NCBI GenBank assembly: GCA_028023455.1
Contig: JAQFVV010000563.1
Span: 184,001 to 248,000, forward strand
Reading direction: 5' to 3'
Length of the DNA: 64,000 nucleotides
Origin: Epiperipatus broadwayi
Taxonomy: Eukaryota > Onychophora > Udeonychophora > Euonychophora > Peripatidae
Positions 11,800 to 24,349 of the stretch are shown one piece after another. Each line of letters begins with the position of its first letter. Position 1 is the first letter of the stretch. The translations under genes and the position numbers were made by a program. The notes below the pieces were generated by a model. That model did not search any database and was not told the DNA's origin. It saw only the letters and a list, made by a program, of their open reading frames with translations.

Positions 11800-11819
11800 G
11801 CTAAAGAGCTCTCCACATT

Positions 11820-12900
11820 TAATCCAGTTTATCTGATCCATAGGTTATCTTCTCTATAACAGTCCAGCAAACTTCCTTTTGTCATCTACCACAAATATTA
11901 TTTTTTTAAAGTTCATTACTAAGTCTTGGAATCTAGTTCAAGACTTCAAATGTCTATATATTAAAATGTTTATCTTCTAGTGTCACATCTAGCACAACTT
12001 CATTTTCAGTCACTTATTTCTGTTTGTTTTCTCATCACTGGCAATCACATTCAATCCCTAATAGTTACTCCTAATATACATCTCTCGATACTTCACTTCA
12101 TAATCTAAAATCTCAATATTGTTTTTTCTATTTAGTAATCCATATTTCAGAATCATGTGTAAGCATTGAAAAACCATATTTATTAAAACTTGTCACATAA
12201 TCGTATTTAAACTTTAATATTGTTATTTCTATCAAAATCACTACATCCAAATTTAATTCTATAATTAATTTTGCCTGTTATGATAATAATCTGACCATAT
12301 GTTTATAGTGATTATTTCTACTAGTTCATTACTATCAATTTTTATTTTCACATTATTTGAGAAGCCCACTTTAGAATTTTTAGCACTTATCCTTCTTGCT
12401 TTCATCCAACCCTTCTTGTAATATTCCATGAAATATTGAAACACTGTTTGTAAAGACAATCACACTTTCTGAAAAAAATGAACCGTCATAAAGCAATATT
12501 AGTTTTTGTTGTTTTAATCCACAATCACCATCTCATTTTGTTGTAAATTCTTATCCATGTTAATACTTGGTGACACTATACATTTTACTATAGAGAAATG
12601 TTTATAAAGTAAAATCTAACAACTAAAAGCATAATGACATTGATCTTCTCTAAAATTTCTCTTACTAGTTTAATGGATTATAATTACTTTTAAATCCAGC
12701 ATATTTTTTCTGGGTTGATTTGAGTCCATTTTCTGTAGATAAATTGTAATGAGTTGATGAACACTGATATTGATGACTCTCCTTTTTACCTTTGTTAAAT
12801 ATTAACATTACTACTGTATTCTTCCAATCATCTGGAATATCTCTATTATTACTCATTTTTACATGGTTGCTTTGAAACATCTACAATTCAATCATCTCCT
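11820..12900 (-). pseudogene. RTE-type LINE reverse transcriptase relic
   Basis: Read on the minus strand, pieces follow the order of an RTE reverse transcriptase. Near 12840 is IPDDWKNTVVMLIFNKGKK, the usual stretch before the NYR-IS-L motif. At about 12720 is a degraded counterpart of the QPREQAGFR segment. At 12459-12265 is MEYYKKGWMKARRISAKNSK followed by KIKIDSNELVE, matching the region after the YADD motif. Near 12160-12110 is a degraded counterpart of the TYGSETWTLN block. Many stops and frameshifts separate the pieces and the YADD catalytic box itself is lost. It is clearly an old, dead copy; the clade comes from motif order only. Confidence 0.6.
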
Positions 12901-13712
12901 GGAATATTTCCATTCTTCTTAGATTTATTTGGAAATTCAACATGTTATAAGCTTTTTGTTTTCTCATTAATTTATTATTATACATTTCGTTAAAGAATTC
13001 TTTCACAACCTTGATAATGTCAACCCTCTTTTTAATAACACTGCCATTTCATTTTTCTGAATGCTGAAACAAAACTTCTTTCAATACCAAGATGTACTTA
13101 ATCTTTTGTGTCTTATATATTTTATTGTCTTATTTTATTAACACCATGGAAATATCACAATAACAAATAATTAAGGAAACATAAAAACAAGACATTTTAA
13201 TACCTATCATTTTATATATATATATAACAACTGATAGATTTTATATTTATTTAAAGAGAGAGTGCATTCGTGTTCTATATCAATATATGTAAATTTAATA
13301 TCTTTTTACTATAATAACCATAATTGATTACATTTTATATTAAAAAGTAAAAAAAAATTGAAGTGAAATTCTCTGGAAGAAAAATATAAAAGAAAAAACA
13401 ATAATGATAAATTGAGGAATGGTTTTAAAATATAATAAAAAAAAGATTAAGGATATGTTAGAAACAAATCAATAAGAAAAAACTTTAATAAAGCTATATT
13501 TATCACTGAATACAAAATTGTATAACTTATTATAAAAATTGTATATCTTTCATTGTTTTTCTACAATAATAATGTGGAGGAACAGCATTTAATGAAACAG
13601 AGTGAAAGTTAAGATATATCTGTAAATAATACATATTCACACATGCACCAATCAGGGTTAATCTCCAAATATCTGACTAAGTCAATAAATATACACATAA
13701 AACTATCTTTTA
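12901..13712. other. No gene seen
   Basis: A+T-rich DNA, possibly including further decayed upstream sequence of the minus-strand LINE relic. Nothing individually supportable. Confidence 0.3.
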
Positions 13713-13805
13713 GTCAAGAATTGGTGGCCTAGCGGTTAGCATAGCTGTCTTCCAAGCAGCTGGCCCGGGTTCGCCTCCCGGTCAACGCTTTGACATATAA
13801 AAAAA
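13713..13805 (+). mobile_element. tRNA-Gly(UCC)-derived short SINE, type 1
   Basis: Second type 1 copy. GTCAA at 13713 is followed by a tRNA-Gly-like body (about 13718-13788) with A box GGCCTAGCGG, anticodon loop CTTCCAA and B box GGTTCGCCTCC. It ends in CTTTGACATAT and an A-run. A probable target-site duplication CTATCTTTTA (13703-13712) recurs with one change at 13809-13818. Confidence 0.85.
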
Positions 13806-15187
13806 CACCTATATTTTAAGGGGAAAATTCTATGTAAAGTTAGTAATTATAAAATTTCCTAACTACATAGGAATTCCAAATATAGCTTCCTTTTGACTGG
13901 GATTTGATTGAGATAATGAGAAGATGGAATCAAGGAAATTACTTAATAAAAATGACATCTTATATTCTTTTTAAGCAAAATGTTCATAATAACATTTTAT
14001 CATTTCCAATAAAAATAGCTTTGACTGATATTTGAAATATCAGCACTCTGCTCTAAATAATACTACAATTTAAACTTCTATAATGTCCGACTTTACTTCA
14101 ATAAAAATACATCTCTATCCCAGTCCTCCATATACATTTGTTTCTAGGCAATAGTCTTAATCTTTGAATACTACAGGGATTACATGCACATATATTATAT
14201 GAATAAAGAATATATATATATTGTAACGGTATATAATATGCCGTTACATTATTTTAAATTAAAATAAAAAGATTATAAATAAAAATTGATTTATTAAAAA
14301 GAAAAAAAAACTTAACTTAAAAATTGAAAATTAAAAGTTGTTTAACTTATATAATATATCGCACAGATGGAATGAAAACTTTATAAGTATTATTTACTTT
14401 TTAAAATAAAATAAAAAAGTATTTGAACGTACTTTTTTATAAAAAAAAAAGTACAAGATCTAAAGATAAAATATTTTTGTTAAAAGATTCCTATGTAATC
14501 TCAATAAATGGAAATGGATTATTTTATAAATTAAACGAAAAGCAAACTAGCCCTTGGGGTTCTTATATAAAAAAGTCAGATGAAAGATATAGATAAGAGA
14601 ACAAAAAAAACTAAATGTCCAATAGAAGCAGCAATGAACGCTCGGACCTTAATGAAAATTTTGGAACAGGAAACTATGTTCACTGAATCCGGAGGATTAC
14701 TATAAAAAGAAAAATATCCAAATTAAAAACAGTTCCAGCTTGATTATTTTTGAGAGGAGTAATAAGACGCACTTGTTACACTCACTTCTTTCAAACAAAA
14801 TGATTGTTGAATTATGAATGGTACTGATGCAGACCCCGAATCAAATGGGTATTGCAATTAAATAGTACCAGGATTGAACCAGCTAAGGCCATCTCCAGAA
14901 CAACAGACCAGTCTTCCAATAAAGACTTCGTGGGAATTAGCACCAGGAACCGGGACTCTTCTACTGTAAGATATGAACTATACAATTTTTTTTAAAAAAA
15001 AAAAAAAATTTAAACGTAAAAAAGAACTTTGTAAAGATTTGACAAGCTTTTAATATTCATCTAACCTAAATTTTAAAATGAACTTTTATCTGACTTTTAA
15101 GTTTTCAAAATCAATTAATGATGTTTAATTTTAAATATTTTGAGTTTGCTAATTTAATCATTTCCATTATTTTTATATTAATATTTA
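13806..15187. other. Unclassified GC-richer repeat-like segment within A+T-rich DNA
   Basis: From about 14222 to 14985 the composition rises and the text looks like an old transposable element. It starts with a hairpin (TGTAACGG at 14222-14229, CCGTTACA at 14241-14248) and contains GC-richer stretches around 14630-14700 and 14780-14980. I found no coding domain, no long direct repeat and no second copy in the window. It could be an LTR or non-autonomous fragment. Confidence 0.3.
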
Positions 15188-15469
15188 TTGACTAAATTAT
15201 TTAAATGTATTAAATTTAAGTTGGGTATAGATGACTGCATAGATTTGTTAGCATTTAATTATTTTTTTATTTTTATATTGATTAAAATATATAGATATCT
15301 GGTAAATATGATATCTCATGTTGAGTATCTAAAAATGTATTTATTCAAATATATTTTAAGTTATTGGTGTCAATGCGGCATCTTATTATGAATGCCATTG
15401 GATTTCTTGTAAATTTCCCTCTGCAATTCCATCAATAACTTTGCATTTTAATCGTTTATGTTTAGTTTA

Positions 15470-15870
15470 AAGGGCTTTTATTTCAGGCTATTTGTTTAAT
15501 AGTTAGGTCGATGCTGGTGGAGAGATATATGGGTGTTTATATCAATGTAATGTGAAGCTTGTTTAGCATTCAGGGCAATGTGCCCAACTGAATGCATGAC
15601 CCAAAGATGTAGTTGGACACAGACATATTTCCTGCACCACTGACCCCCTTTTAGCTGTATGGATGGGGAAAATAAGTTGACAGTAAAACCGCTCTCCCCC
15701 CATATGTAGCAGTCTTTAATTAATTTATATACATGATTCCTTCACCAGACAGATGCACATTCCTGTACTGGATGAGGGTCATGTCCTTCAAATAATATCA
15801 CGCTGTCAGATGCACATTCCTGTCAGCATGGTTTGACGCTAGCAATTTCATATTGCATTTGTTGTGACTA
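15470..15870. other. GC-richer non-coding segment with a 17-bp direct repeat
   Basis: CAGATGCACATTCCTGT occurs at 15750-15766 and again at 15807-15823, within a block noticeably richer in G+C than its flanks. No open frame or known RNA fold was recognised. It is probably an old repeat. Confidence 0.35.
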
Positions 15871-16239
15871 TATATCTGGAAGCAGGCATTGGTTTGGCTA
15901 CGAACTTTTAGTCTGAGATTGAACGATTGTTTTGAAAGGATTTTAACTGTGTAATCTATGTAGCCTATCTATACTCAACATTCTAAAGTAAAATGTATTA
16001 AAATGTCCATCTGTGTGAACTGTTTAAAAATAGTAATTTAAAATTTAAAAGTTAATATTAAAATCCAAAAATAATAAATTTTATTCCTCAATTTTATTTA
16101 TATGTGCATTAATAAATGTTTTATGTGTTAATTACTGGCAAAGGCTTTTTTTTTTTTTTTTAAATATTAATATATTTCGAGAATATAAATCTTTATTAAA
16201 ACTTATAAGAATTTATATTATAAATTATCTCTGCTGTCC

Positions 16240-16375
16240 CTGAGCTAGTGACTAGGGCTGATGGTCTTCAGCAGCGTGTATCTATCTACTATATAAATTT
16301 TCCAGGTTCAAATGGCCTGGTGGCGCTCTGTACGGCAGATACGGTAAGACTCCATTTTCCTGACCATTATAATAT
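16240..16375 (+). mobile_element. Possible tRNA-like SINE fragment
   Basis: A GC-richer patch holds an A-box-like TAGGGCTGATGG (about 16252) and, about 60 bp on, a B-box-like GGTTCAAATGG (about 16313), followed by a GC-rich body and TA repeats. No target-site duplication or second copy was found. Confidence 0.3.
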
Positions 16376-18165
16376 ATATATATATAACAAATAAAAACTG
16401 AATTTGGTTGATACAAAAATAATATTATTCATTTAATGGTTAATTAAAATAAATATGGATATAATAAAATAAGTGAGTTATGACTTATATGTAAAACAAT
16501 AAAATATAATCTAGTCAGACTAAGCTTTGAAATCTATTACTTCATCCTACTTTACATTAAGTTTATTATCACTTAAAATCTAATTATTTCACTGGAACTC
16601 TTATAACAAGTTTGCAGGACAAATGATTAGCAAATAATACAGATAAATTAATAAACTGAAATACCATACATATAAATGCAGATTATTTCTGCATCAACTA
16701 TTTCAAACTATTAATTGAACTGGTTAACAACTTGAATTTATTTTCCTTAATTCTTTATGGTAAAATTAATATATATTTTAGTATCTTTGATTTATAAAAT
16801 GCTATCTTAGTCTTATATTATAATTGTTATAATTTTCATTCTTTATAACTTTTTCATGTAAGTTTCAAATCTTCATAAATTATGATGTGGAATTTTTGTT
16901 TTTTAAAAAAAGTTACAACAGAGAAAAATAATAATATATTATATTGTATTTTACTTTTAAAATATAATAAATTAAATGTTTCTATACAAATTCAATTATT
17001 TGAATAAATCAGAACCAAATCTCCCATATAACTATCATTAGTTGAAAGATAAATTGATGTGCCATGTGGATTCAGAACTATGTTTTTTATCAATGACTTT
17101 TTGTTTATAGTTCATTTTAAAACATCATTAATGTGAAAAAAGTAGGAAAAAATCACCAACATTGTTGCATAGTAAACTGTTTTTGTCATTTCTTTAGCAA
17201 TATTTGTTTTCCCTTTGTTTTTGAGACTTTATGATATTTTGTGTATTATTATGAATTATATTTTGTATGTTGTCCTGCATTTGTAATAAATTTCCCATTT
17301 TAGATCATGAATAAAAATTGGATTATGATTTATTTTTTCAAATCAAAAAGTTGAATTATTATTTAACATATAATAGTATTATAAAAATGTAAAGTAAATT
17401 TGTTATTACTGAATAACATTCCCTCTTATCCTTTCTTATAACGATTCTATTCAGAATCATCAGTTTCTTTAGCAAGATAATGTTTTGAATGCAATATTTA
17501 AAGATTTTGGTTTAATAATTAATGCTGATAAAGTTCTTTATCAGCCAATAATGGAAAAAAAAATTATAAACAACATTTTGCTTGGATAGTTATCAATTGG
17601 AGAATATAAATCAATTGAAAAAATTTAGCCTAGAAGATGATAAATCAAGAGAAATCAATAATCTATATCAGCAACTTGTAACTGGTTGAAAAAAAAAACC
17701 ACATTCGTATTGACTATAGCAACTTTTTTATTTTTTTTTAAACATAAAAGTAAAATTTTAAATAGCTTTAAATAATCTGAACAAAAAGTTATTTGAGTTT
17801 TAGACATCAAACCTTAAAGCAAAACTTTATTTTGAACTTAATATATTTATCAGCAAAGTGGTAATCATCCATTAAAAAAAAAGTTATTAATCTTTTCACA
17901 TATTTTAGTTTAATTTTTTTGTTATTCTGTGTAAATTTGAAATAATATTTTTAAAAATAATTTTTGTATCTAACCACATATTTTTTAATAAACAATTTGA
18001 AAATTTTAAAAATATAATAATAAAAAAAAGTAAATTTGAATAAATAAAAAGTTAGACCTAGAGGATATAAAAAAAAAGCCTTAAAAACAGCTTAAAAATT
18101 TAAAAGTTAGTAAATAATAAGATCAATAGCATGAAAAAGAAGCAAAAATATGTTTCATTCATAAG
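16376..18165. other. No gene seen
   Basis: Very A+T-rich DNA with poly-A/T runs. No open frame with a recognisable domain before the LINE at 18.2 kb. Confidence 0.35.
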
Positions 18166-21100
18166 CAAAAAAAAAAAACACAACAATTTAACATCTCTAT
18201 CATACTATTCAAAGACAAACAAGTCAATTTAACAGGACATGAAAAAGAACAAATATTTCTATTTTTGCATTCATTAGCAGAAGTATAGCTCTGGGAGACT
18301 TTAACACCACATACAATGACTTCAACAAGAGATTTTTGCATCTAATAAATCGCAGATTAATGTGTGGAGAGGGCTTCTTCCCTCCCGAAGCCTACTCTTT
18401 CTATACTAAAACTAAAAAGTCCCTGATTGATTTGGTTTACTACACCCCAGACCTCCATTTCAACCTTGATACAGCCTTGGCCCCTGTTGCTTTCTCTGAT
18501 CATATGGCTCTAATCTTACAACTTACACCTATTTTAATCCCTGCACCTATTGATGGACCTGGTAAAACCATGCGCATGATCACCCAATCAAATATGACCG
18601 AAGCGATAGTATCTGAGGCATACATCCTTTTCCAGAAAATAAACATCCTTTCCCTTCCTGCTGAGGAGGGCTGGTTTTCCTTCATCGGAATACTACAATC
18701 CATATTAAATCACCATGCCAGGAAAATCAAAGGACCTAATGGCCTTCTAAATGATCTAACAGACATTAATATACAACTTCAAGCTTTAGAGCAAAATTTC
18801 ACAAATACAGAAAAAATCATCTTCCTTAAAAATATCTACAAAATCAAGCAAAAGTCCCTTGCAGAATATATATCCATCAGAAGAGCCAAATGTTTCTTAA
18901 CACAACAACACTGCTGGACGAGAGACTACCTTAGATGGGCACTGGGGTACAATAGAAAACAAATCACTCCCTTATCCATTAATTCTAATGGAACCAATCT
19001 TGTTGGCTTTCCAATGATGCAGTACATCAGCAAACAATTCTGCCAACTAATGCAAAAAGATAGAACTCCTCCTATAAACAGCTGGTTGGATGCTGGTGAT
19101 CCCGGCGAACATGGCATCACAGAAATCCAAATCAAAAAGAAGATAACATCTCTCCCTGACGGCGTTCATCCTGGCCTTCATGGCATCCCAAATTTCCTTC
19201 TCAAACACCTCAGTCAATTCACTGTGCCAATTATTAAAAAAATGATTGATCACCTAGCCTCCGGCAACAGAAACATAACAGATCTTTACCCAGTGGCACT
19301 CGTGCCTTTTATTAAAAAAGCAAAACCACTAAATGACATTAACAATATCCGGCCAATTTCCATGACCCCATTGCTTATCAAGATAATTGAGTCAGTCATT
19401 AAAGATCAAATCCAAACTCAAATCCTTAGCCATATCTCGTCAAACCAATACGCAAAAAAGGGATCATCAACCTCGCATGCTATGTCCAATGTAACTGCAC
19501 TATTCAATTACATCAGAGGACATTGTAAATCAAAACCTATTGCTGTCCAGCTGGATGTTGCGGCAGCATTTGATTCAGTCCAGATAAATATCCTCCTGGA
19601 TATTCTGTTAGAATGCGACATTCCAGCCGGGATTGTTCAGATGATCAGCAATCTGCTCAACAACAGAGAGATTTTTCTCTCTCTTGATGGCAAGATCACA
19701 CCAGGCTTCAAGCCATACAAGTCGATCCCTCAAGGATCTCCACTCAGTGCCCTTTTCTTCACAGCATACATCAACCCTCTTCTGATGGATATAGAAAAAA
19801 ACCTCCCTGGAATTTTCCTTCCCTCTCTCAATAAAAACTTCAATGTATTTGCATATATAGATGACATCATGGTTGTTCTTCCCACCATTAAATACCTTCC
19901 CCATCTCATGAACATCTTAAACAGAAATACAGCGAAACTTGGCCTACAAATAAACTTTAACAAATCTTCCTTCTAGAAGATTATGTCTGGTAAACAAATT
20001 AACTCTCCCTTTTCTGCAAAATGCCAAAGATACCTAGGTTTCCCAATCTTCAAAACACCAACTGCAATGGCAAGAGAGATTCAAGATTCAATCCTCCATT
20101 CAACTGAAGCCATCACCATGTCACTCTCTAGAGTATACCTTTCATTATATGGAAAGGTTGGCCTCCTCAACATGATCATAATGCCAAAAATCTCATATTA
20201 TCTTCCATTCGTAAAAATGTCTAAACAGTTTCAAAATAAAATCAACCGATTATGTACCAAACTTCTCTGGAGAGGAAAGACAGTTGCTATTAGCTTACGA
20301 GGCATCCAACAACCATGCAGGTTCAATGGACTGTCATTCCACCCAATACAAGCAATCATTTTACAGAAAACCCACAACACTCTACATAATCTGATCCTCT
20401 CCTGTGGATACTCCAACATTATTAAAAAAATTACACCGACAGATCGTCCTCCGCCCTCTGCCAGTTCATGGATAGCCTCCCTAATAGACCACCTACAACT
20501 TTATAACCCAATAATGCCCTTTAACCTTAACAAAAAAATCACCTTATGGGAAGCATACAATATAATCAACTATAATCAACAACCCATTAAAACCAGCCTA
20601 AAAATAACCAACCAAAGACTCATTACACACTTCAAAAGATGGAGTCTGGAACCCAAATTCCTTGACTTCATCATTAAAATAAATCTTAATGCGCTTCCCA
20701 TGAATTGGTTCCTTTATCACCGAAGAGGTTTTACCAGCATTGACCCTATATGTGGTCTGTGTGCTCGTGAAGATGAAACCATAGACCATATTATACACAG
20801 GTGCCCAAGACTTAAAACACTGAAAAATATAATTATAATCAATTCCAACATAAGACCTGATATGATTTTCTCACTTGAAAATGCCATTCATAATGGGTTT
20901 TTTTCAATAAGGCTTTCTACCTTTGTCCTTTATTCCATATGGATAGTGAGATGCAAAACTCTCATGGAATTACCCCCGCCACAAATCATACCATTGTTTT
21001 ATCAAACACTCAAAAAAATCAAAAAACGTGACCAGCTCCTGGCCTGCAGTAAAGTCTGTGATGACACCTGGTCTTTAACTGCTCTTTCCTTTTCCTGATT

Positions 21101-21345
21101 ATCAACTCCCACCTACCCAGCATTATAGAATAGGAAATTCTAAAAGAAAATGCTTATTCCATTAAACAAGTTCTTAGAATCTCATCACTATACCTAACCA
21201 CATAAGAGTATAACAATTGTACTCTCATAACAAAATCTAGCCAGATGACAAATAGAACATTATACAATCATATTATTGTACAATTTATTCATTTATCTAT
21301 CCTTTATTAGTATGTAATCACTATTTATTGTTAATAAAATTTTTG
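18166..21345 (+). mobile_element. L1/Tx1-like LINE, 5'-truncated, well preserved
   Basis: This is the longest coding-like region in the window and is visibly GC-richer than its surroundings, which suggests recent arrival. The copy starts in the middle of the endonuclease domain (about 18166, after an A-run) and continues through RT and a C-terminal cysteine motif to the stop after 21098. A ~245-bp 3' UTR follows, with AATAAA near 21334. No convincing target-site duplication was found. No ORF1 is present, consistent with 5' truncation. Confidence 0.85.
18223..21098 (+). pseudogene. LINE ORF2: APE endonuclease (partial) + reverse transcriptase + CCHC, one frameshift and one TAG
   Basis: ORF2 nicks the target DNA and reverse-transcribes the element RNA. 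18223-18285 encodes LTGHEKEQIFLFLHSLAEV; after a one-base slip at 18285 the frame continues as IALGDFN (GDFN at 18294-18305) to the SDH catalytic motif (18495-18503). RT follows, with NNIRPISM, the motif A Asp in QLDVAAAFDS, the motif B region IPQGSPLSALFF, and motif C AYIDD (aspartates at 19860-19865). TAG at 19974-19976 interrupts the same frame, which then stays open to 21098. Downstream, KLLWRGKTVAI and the FNGLSF segment resemble the L1/Tx1 thumb, and CGLC-x8-H-x4-C (from 20751) is the usual terminal knuckle. All catalytic residues are intact, so only two lesions inactivate this copy. Placement in L1/Tx1 rather than Jockey/R1 is a judgement. Confidence 0.88.
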
Positions 21346-21427
21346 TTGAAATGAAAATTGGAAATTACAGAGCATCCATTACATTTAACACTATTAATTT
21401 TTTTTTTTTCAAATAATATAAACTTTG

Positions 21428-21528
21428 TTTTTTCATGTGTCAAAGCATCGGCCAGGAAGCGAACCTGTGATCTCAGGACAACTGCTTGTAAGGCAGCTGT
21501 GCTGACACCTTGGCCACCTTTGCTTGAC
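21428..21528 (-). mobile_element. Short tRNA-like SINE, type 2 (anticodon loop CTTACAA)
   Basis: Read on the minus strand it begins GTCAAGCAAAGGTGGCC and ends GATGCTTTGACA before an A-run. The body resembles the tRNA-Gly type but the anticodon loop reads CTTACAA (UAC), and about eight extra bases sit between the anticodon arm and the B box. The related copy at 54282-54387 shares both changes, so this is a subfamily rather than random decay. A target-site duplication is not clear. Confidence 0.75.
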
Positions 21529-21844
21529 ATATATAATCATTTATTCATTTTAATGTAACACATCAAAAAATGTTCATTTTTCTCCCAATTTGCATAAATT
21601 TAAATAATGTAAAATGTTAAGGAATGGATTATTTAAGTAAGTAAAAAACCATCTCAATAAAAATATAAACTTTGTAATAACTATATCATTATCGAGAGTC
21701 AACACGTGAATGCAAATACAATCAGTTCAAATTTAAGCAGAATTGTGGCCTCCTTTTTTTTACCCCAGAAAAAAATTACAGACTTTTTTTTTGTTATCAG
21801 AAAAAAATATGGATTATTTTTATTTTACACTCCAAATTAGCTTT

Positions 21845-21958
21845 TTTTTTTTTTTTGACATATGTCATAGCATCTGCCGGGACGCGAACCCACACCGCGT
21901 CTGCAACCAACTACTTGCTTGCATGGCGGCTGCGATACCTCTCGGCTAACAATGCAAG
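21845..21958 (-). mobile_element. Short tRNA-like SINE, type 3 (class II-like body)
   Basis: A perfect 16-bp target-site duplication ACTCCAAATTAGCTTT (21829-21844 and 21959-21974) defines the insertion. On the minus strand the element starts TCTTGCATTG and ends ATGCTATGACATATG plus an A-run. It has a strong A box (TAGCCGAGAGG) and B box (GGTTCGCGTCC). Between them is a longer section with a possible TGCAA/TTGCA arm instead of a standard anticodon arm, giving a tRNA-like body with a long extra arm. Confidence 0.85.
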
Positions 21959-21974
21959 ACTCCAAATTAGCTTT

Positions 21975-24201
21975 GGAAGAAAAAATAATCAAAAAGCTAA
22001 CTACTTTTGGGCTGGGTCTCAGTATGTATGTGCACATGCAAAAACAACATATGACCATTTCACAATAAGAATGCTATTATAGAGGGGGAAAGCACTATAT
22101 GTATGTAACAAATGAAAAAAGGATTTATTGCAAAAGAAAATTAAATCATTTAAACAGATTCAGTTGAAAAAAAACCAGTAAAAACTTGTGGTATTACTAC
22201 TTTTCAGGCAGATAAAAAAAACTCTTAAAGCTATTTGTTTTTTCTTTCTTTTTACAATCAAGTCATATGGTAAAAGTGAAATAAAACAGATGTCTCCAGA
22301 TAATCAACCAGTCTTGTTTTAACATAGTAAGTTAATTAGGATAATAAGACTTGGTTAACAACTTACTTAATCACATTATTTTGATAAGTATCTCTGATAC
22401 AACTGTCAATAAAGAATGACATGAGGAAGAGAGATTTAATGGGATAAACATTCAAATTTACATTGCAGATAAATATTGTAATATTTTATTGTAATTATCA
22501 TTATTCTTGTGACTTATGCAAAACTATTGCAATTACATATATATATATACTTCTAAGAATATAAACATATTTTATACTTTTTTCAGAGCACCTATGTGCT
22601 TGTTCATACAGACACATATATACACAAAAATAAATAATACCTTTATGGCTTTCCAGTGAAGCAAAAACTAAAAAAGGAAATCACAGGCCCTGTGGTAACA
22701 GGAGTACAAGATCTATCAGTAGTGATAAAGGCTTCACCTTTATGTGGCTTAGATCAAGAGTTTCCTCATATTCAACAAAACAATATTGATTAACATGACA
22801 GTATAGTGCATGGGTAGCAATTGATTACCATCAATTCAGAATTACATTTTAAAACTACGCTAGTAAATATTTCAGTCAATTACACGTATATCTTTTGTGT
22901 TTTTATAGAAAGAATATTTATAGTCACCTGACCAATACAGATCATCTAAAGATTTTCAGTTTCTAGTTAATAATAGCTAAATATTTATTTGCTATGAAAT
23001 ATCTATTGGAAGAAAATTTTTAACCTTACTTCTGCTTGAAAAAATGTCCCTAAATTATATGAATTATTCCAGTGGCAAAGTGATAATAGACATAGTAATG
23101 TAAAGGCTTCAGAATCAATTCTCAACTGAGTAACATGAATAAAACTTGGTTCAGGCTAACTAAATGCAGCTATTAAATGCTCAATTCATCATATATGTTC
23201 TCTATGTCAAATGACTTCCCAAATATATATATAACAAAAATATTTCTCATGAGCTCCCAAAAATATTCTCTTTTTGTGATGCATGATGGTATAGTACAAT
23301 AATGAAATGGGGAACTCAAGTCTCAATTACAATTACATTCTGTCCCTCCATGTGCTCAAGCAACTTATGATTTCCCAAATGATATACCATTGAATTATTA
23401 TATGTGTGTGATAGACCAAAAACTAAACATATTGACATAGTCGTGAATTCAAACCTAAGCATTTTTTTAAAATTATGATGCAGAATTCTTGCCTTAAATA
23501 CTTTAGCTGAATCAACTTGTCTCTTTGGATGTTCAAATCTTATAACCTTCTATGTAATTAACTATTCTAGTAATTTTAACATTTTATTAATCCTTCAATT
23601 AAATTCATTCACCATAATAATTATAACAATTCCTTCTTTCTAATTCATTACTAGCGATTTTTTACTATTTTCTTATGTTTTGAAAAACAATTGAATATTA
23701 GTCAAAACAAGAGTCATAGATCACATGACCCTATTCTCTTAAACTTGTAAGTTATAAGCAATGAGGATTGCCAATTACTCAACAAGCTTTGTGATAAATG
23801 CTTGGCTAGAGAAAGCATTTAAAATATCTCTGTCATGACCCCCCCCAACCTCTGACCATGGTTTCATGCTCTGGACTCCTCAGAGAGGTGCTAGGATAGG
23901 TTCAGACACTAACTGTTTTGATTTGATAGTTATTTTAGCATTTTCTGAAATCTTAGAAAGATAAAAAAATACAATCTGCAAAATCTAGAGATCTTAATGT
24001 ATCACTATTTTAATTTTTTTACACCCCCTTTATAAATGAAACAAGACTTCCTGTAAAAACTGCCACAAAATATTTTGGAGAGATGTAATCATCCCGCTCT
24101 ACTCCCTTATCAATGTTAAACTTCTTAATGCCATCAAGCATTGCAAATGCATTTTAATATATATGATACAGATGTTTACAATATTCTGGATCTACATAAC
24201 A
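21975..24201. other. No gene seen
   Basis: A+T-rich DNA with TA microsatellites and occasional GC-richer patches (for example 22680-22760 and 23840-23920) that I could not assign to any repeat or gene. Confidence 0.3.
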
Positions 24202-24348
24202 ATAAACTGTAATAGCTAAACAGCATTAAGCTGTTGCACATGCGCTTTGCAGATTTTAACTATAAAGTGTTTGTATTCAGTCATTTATAGTTAAAATCTG
24301 CAAAGCGCATGTGCAACAGCTTAATGCTGTTTAGCTATTACAGTTTAT
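24202..24348. mobile_element. Perfect foldback element, 65-bp arms, 17-bp loop
   Basis: The arm 24202-24266 is the exact reverse complement of 24284-24348 (checked base by base), with a 17-base loop (24267-24283). The arms include TAAACTGTAATAGC and the GC-richer GCACATGCGCTTTGC. Perfect arms in such decayed surroundings mean recent origin or homogenisation. It could be a MITE, or a long hairpin feeding small-RNA pathways. No clear target-site duplication. Confidence 0.85.
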
Positions 24349-24349
24349 A

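Noticed and set aside
19047-19963. Several minus-strand frames inside the LINE
   Set aside because: Shadows of the well-supported plus-strand RT frame.
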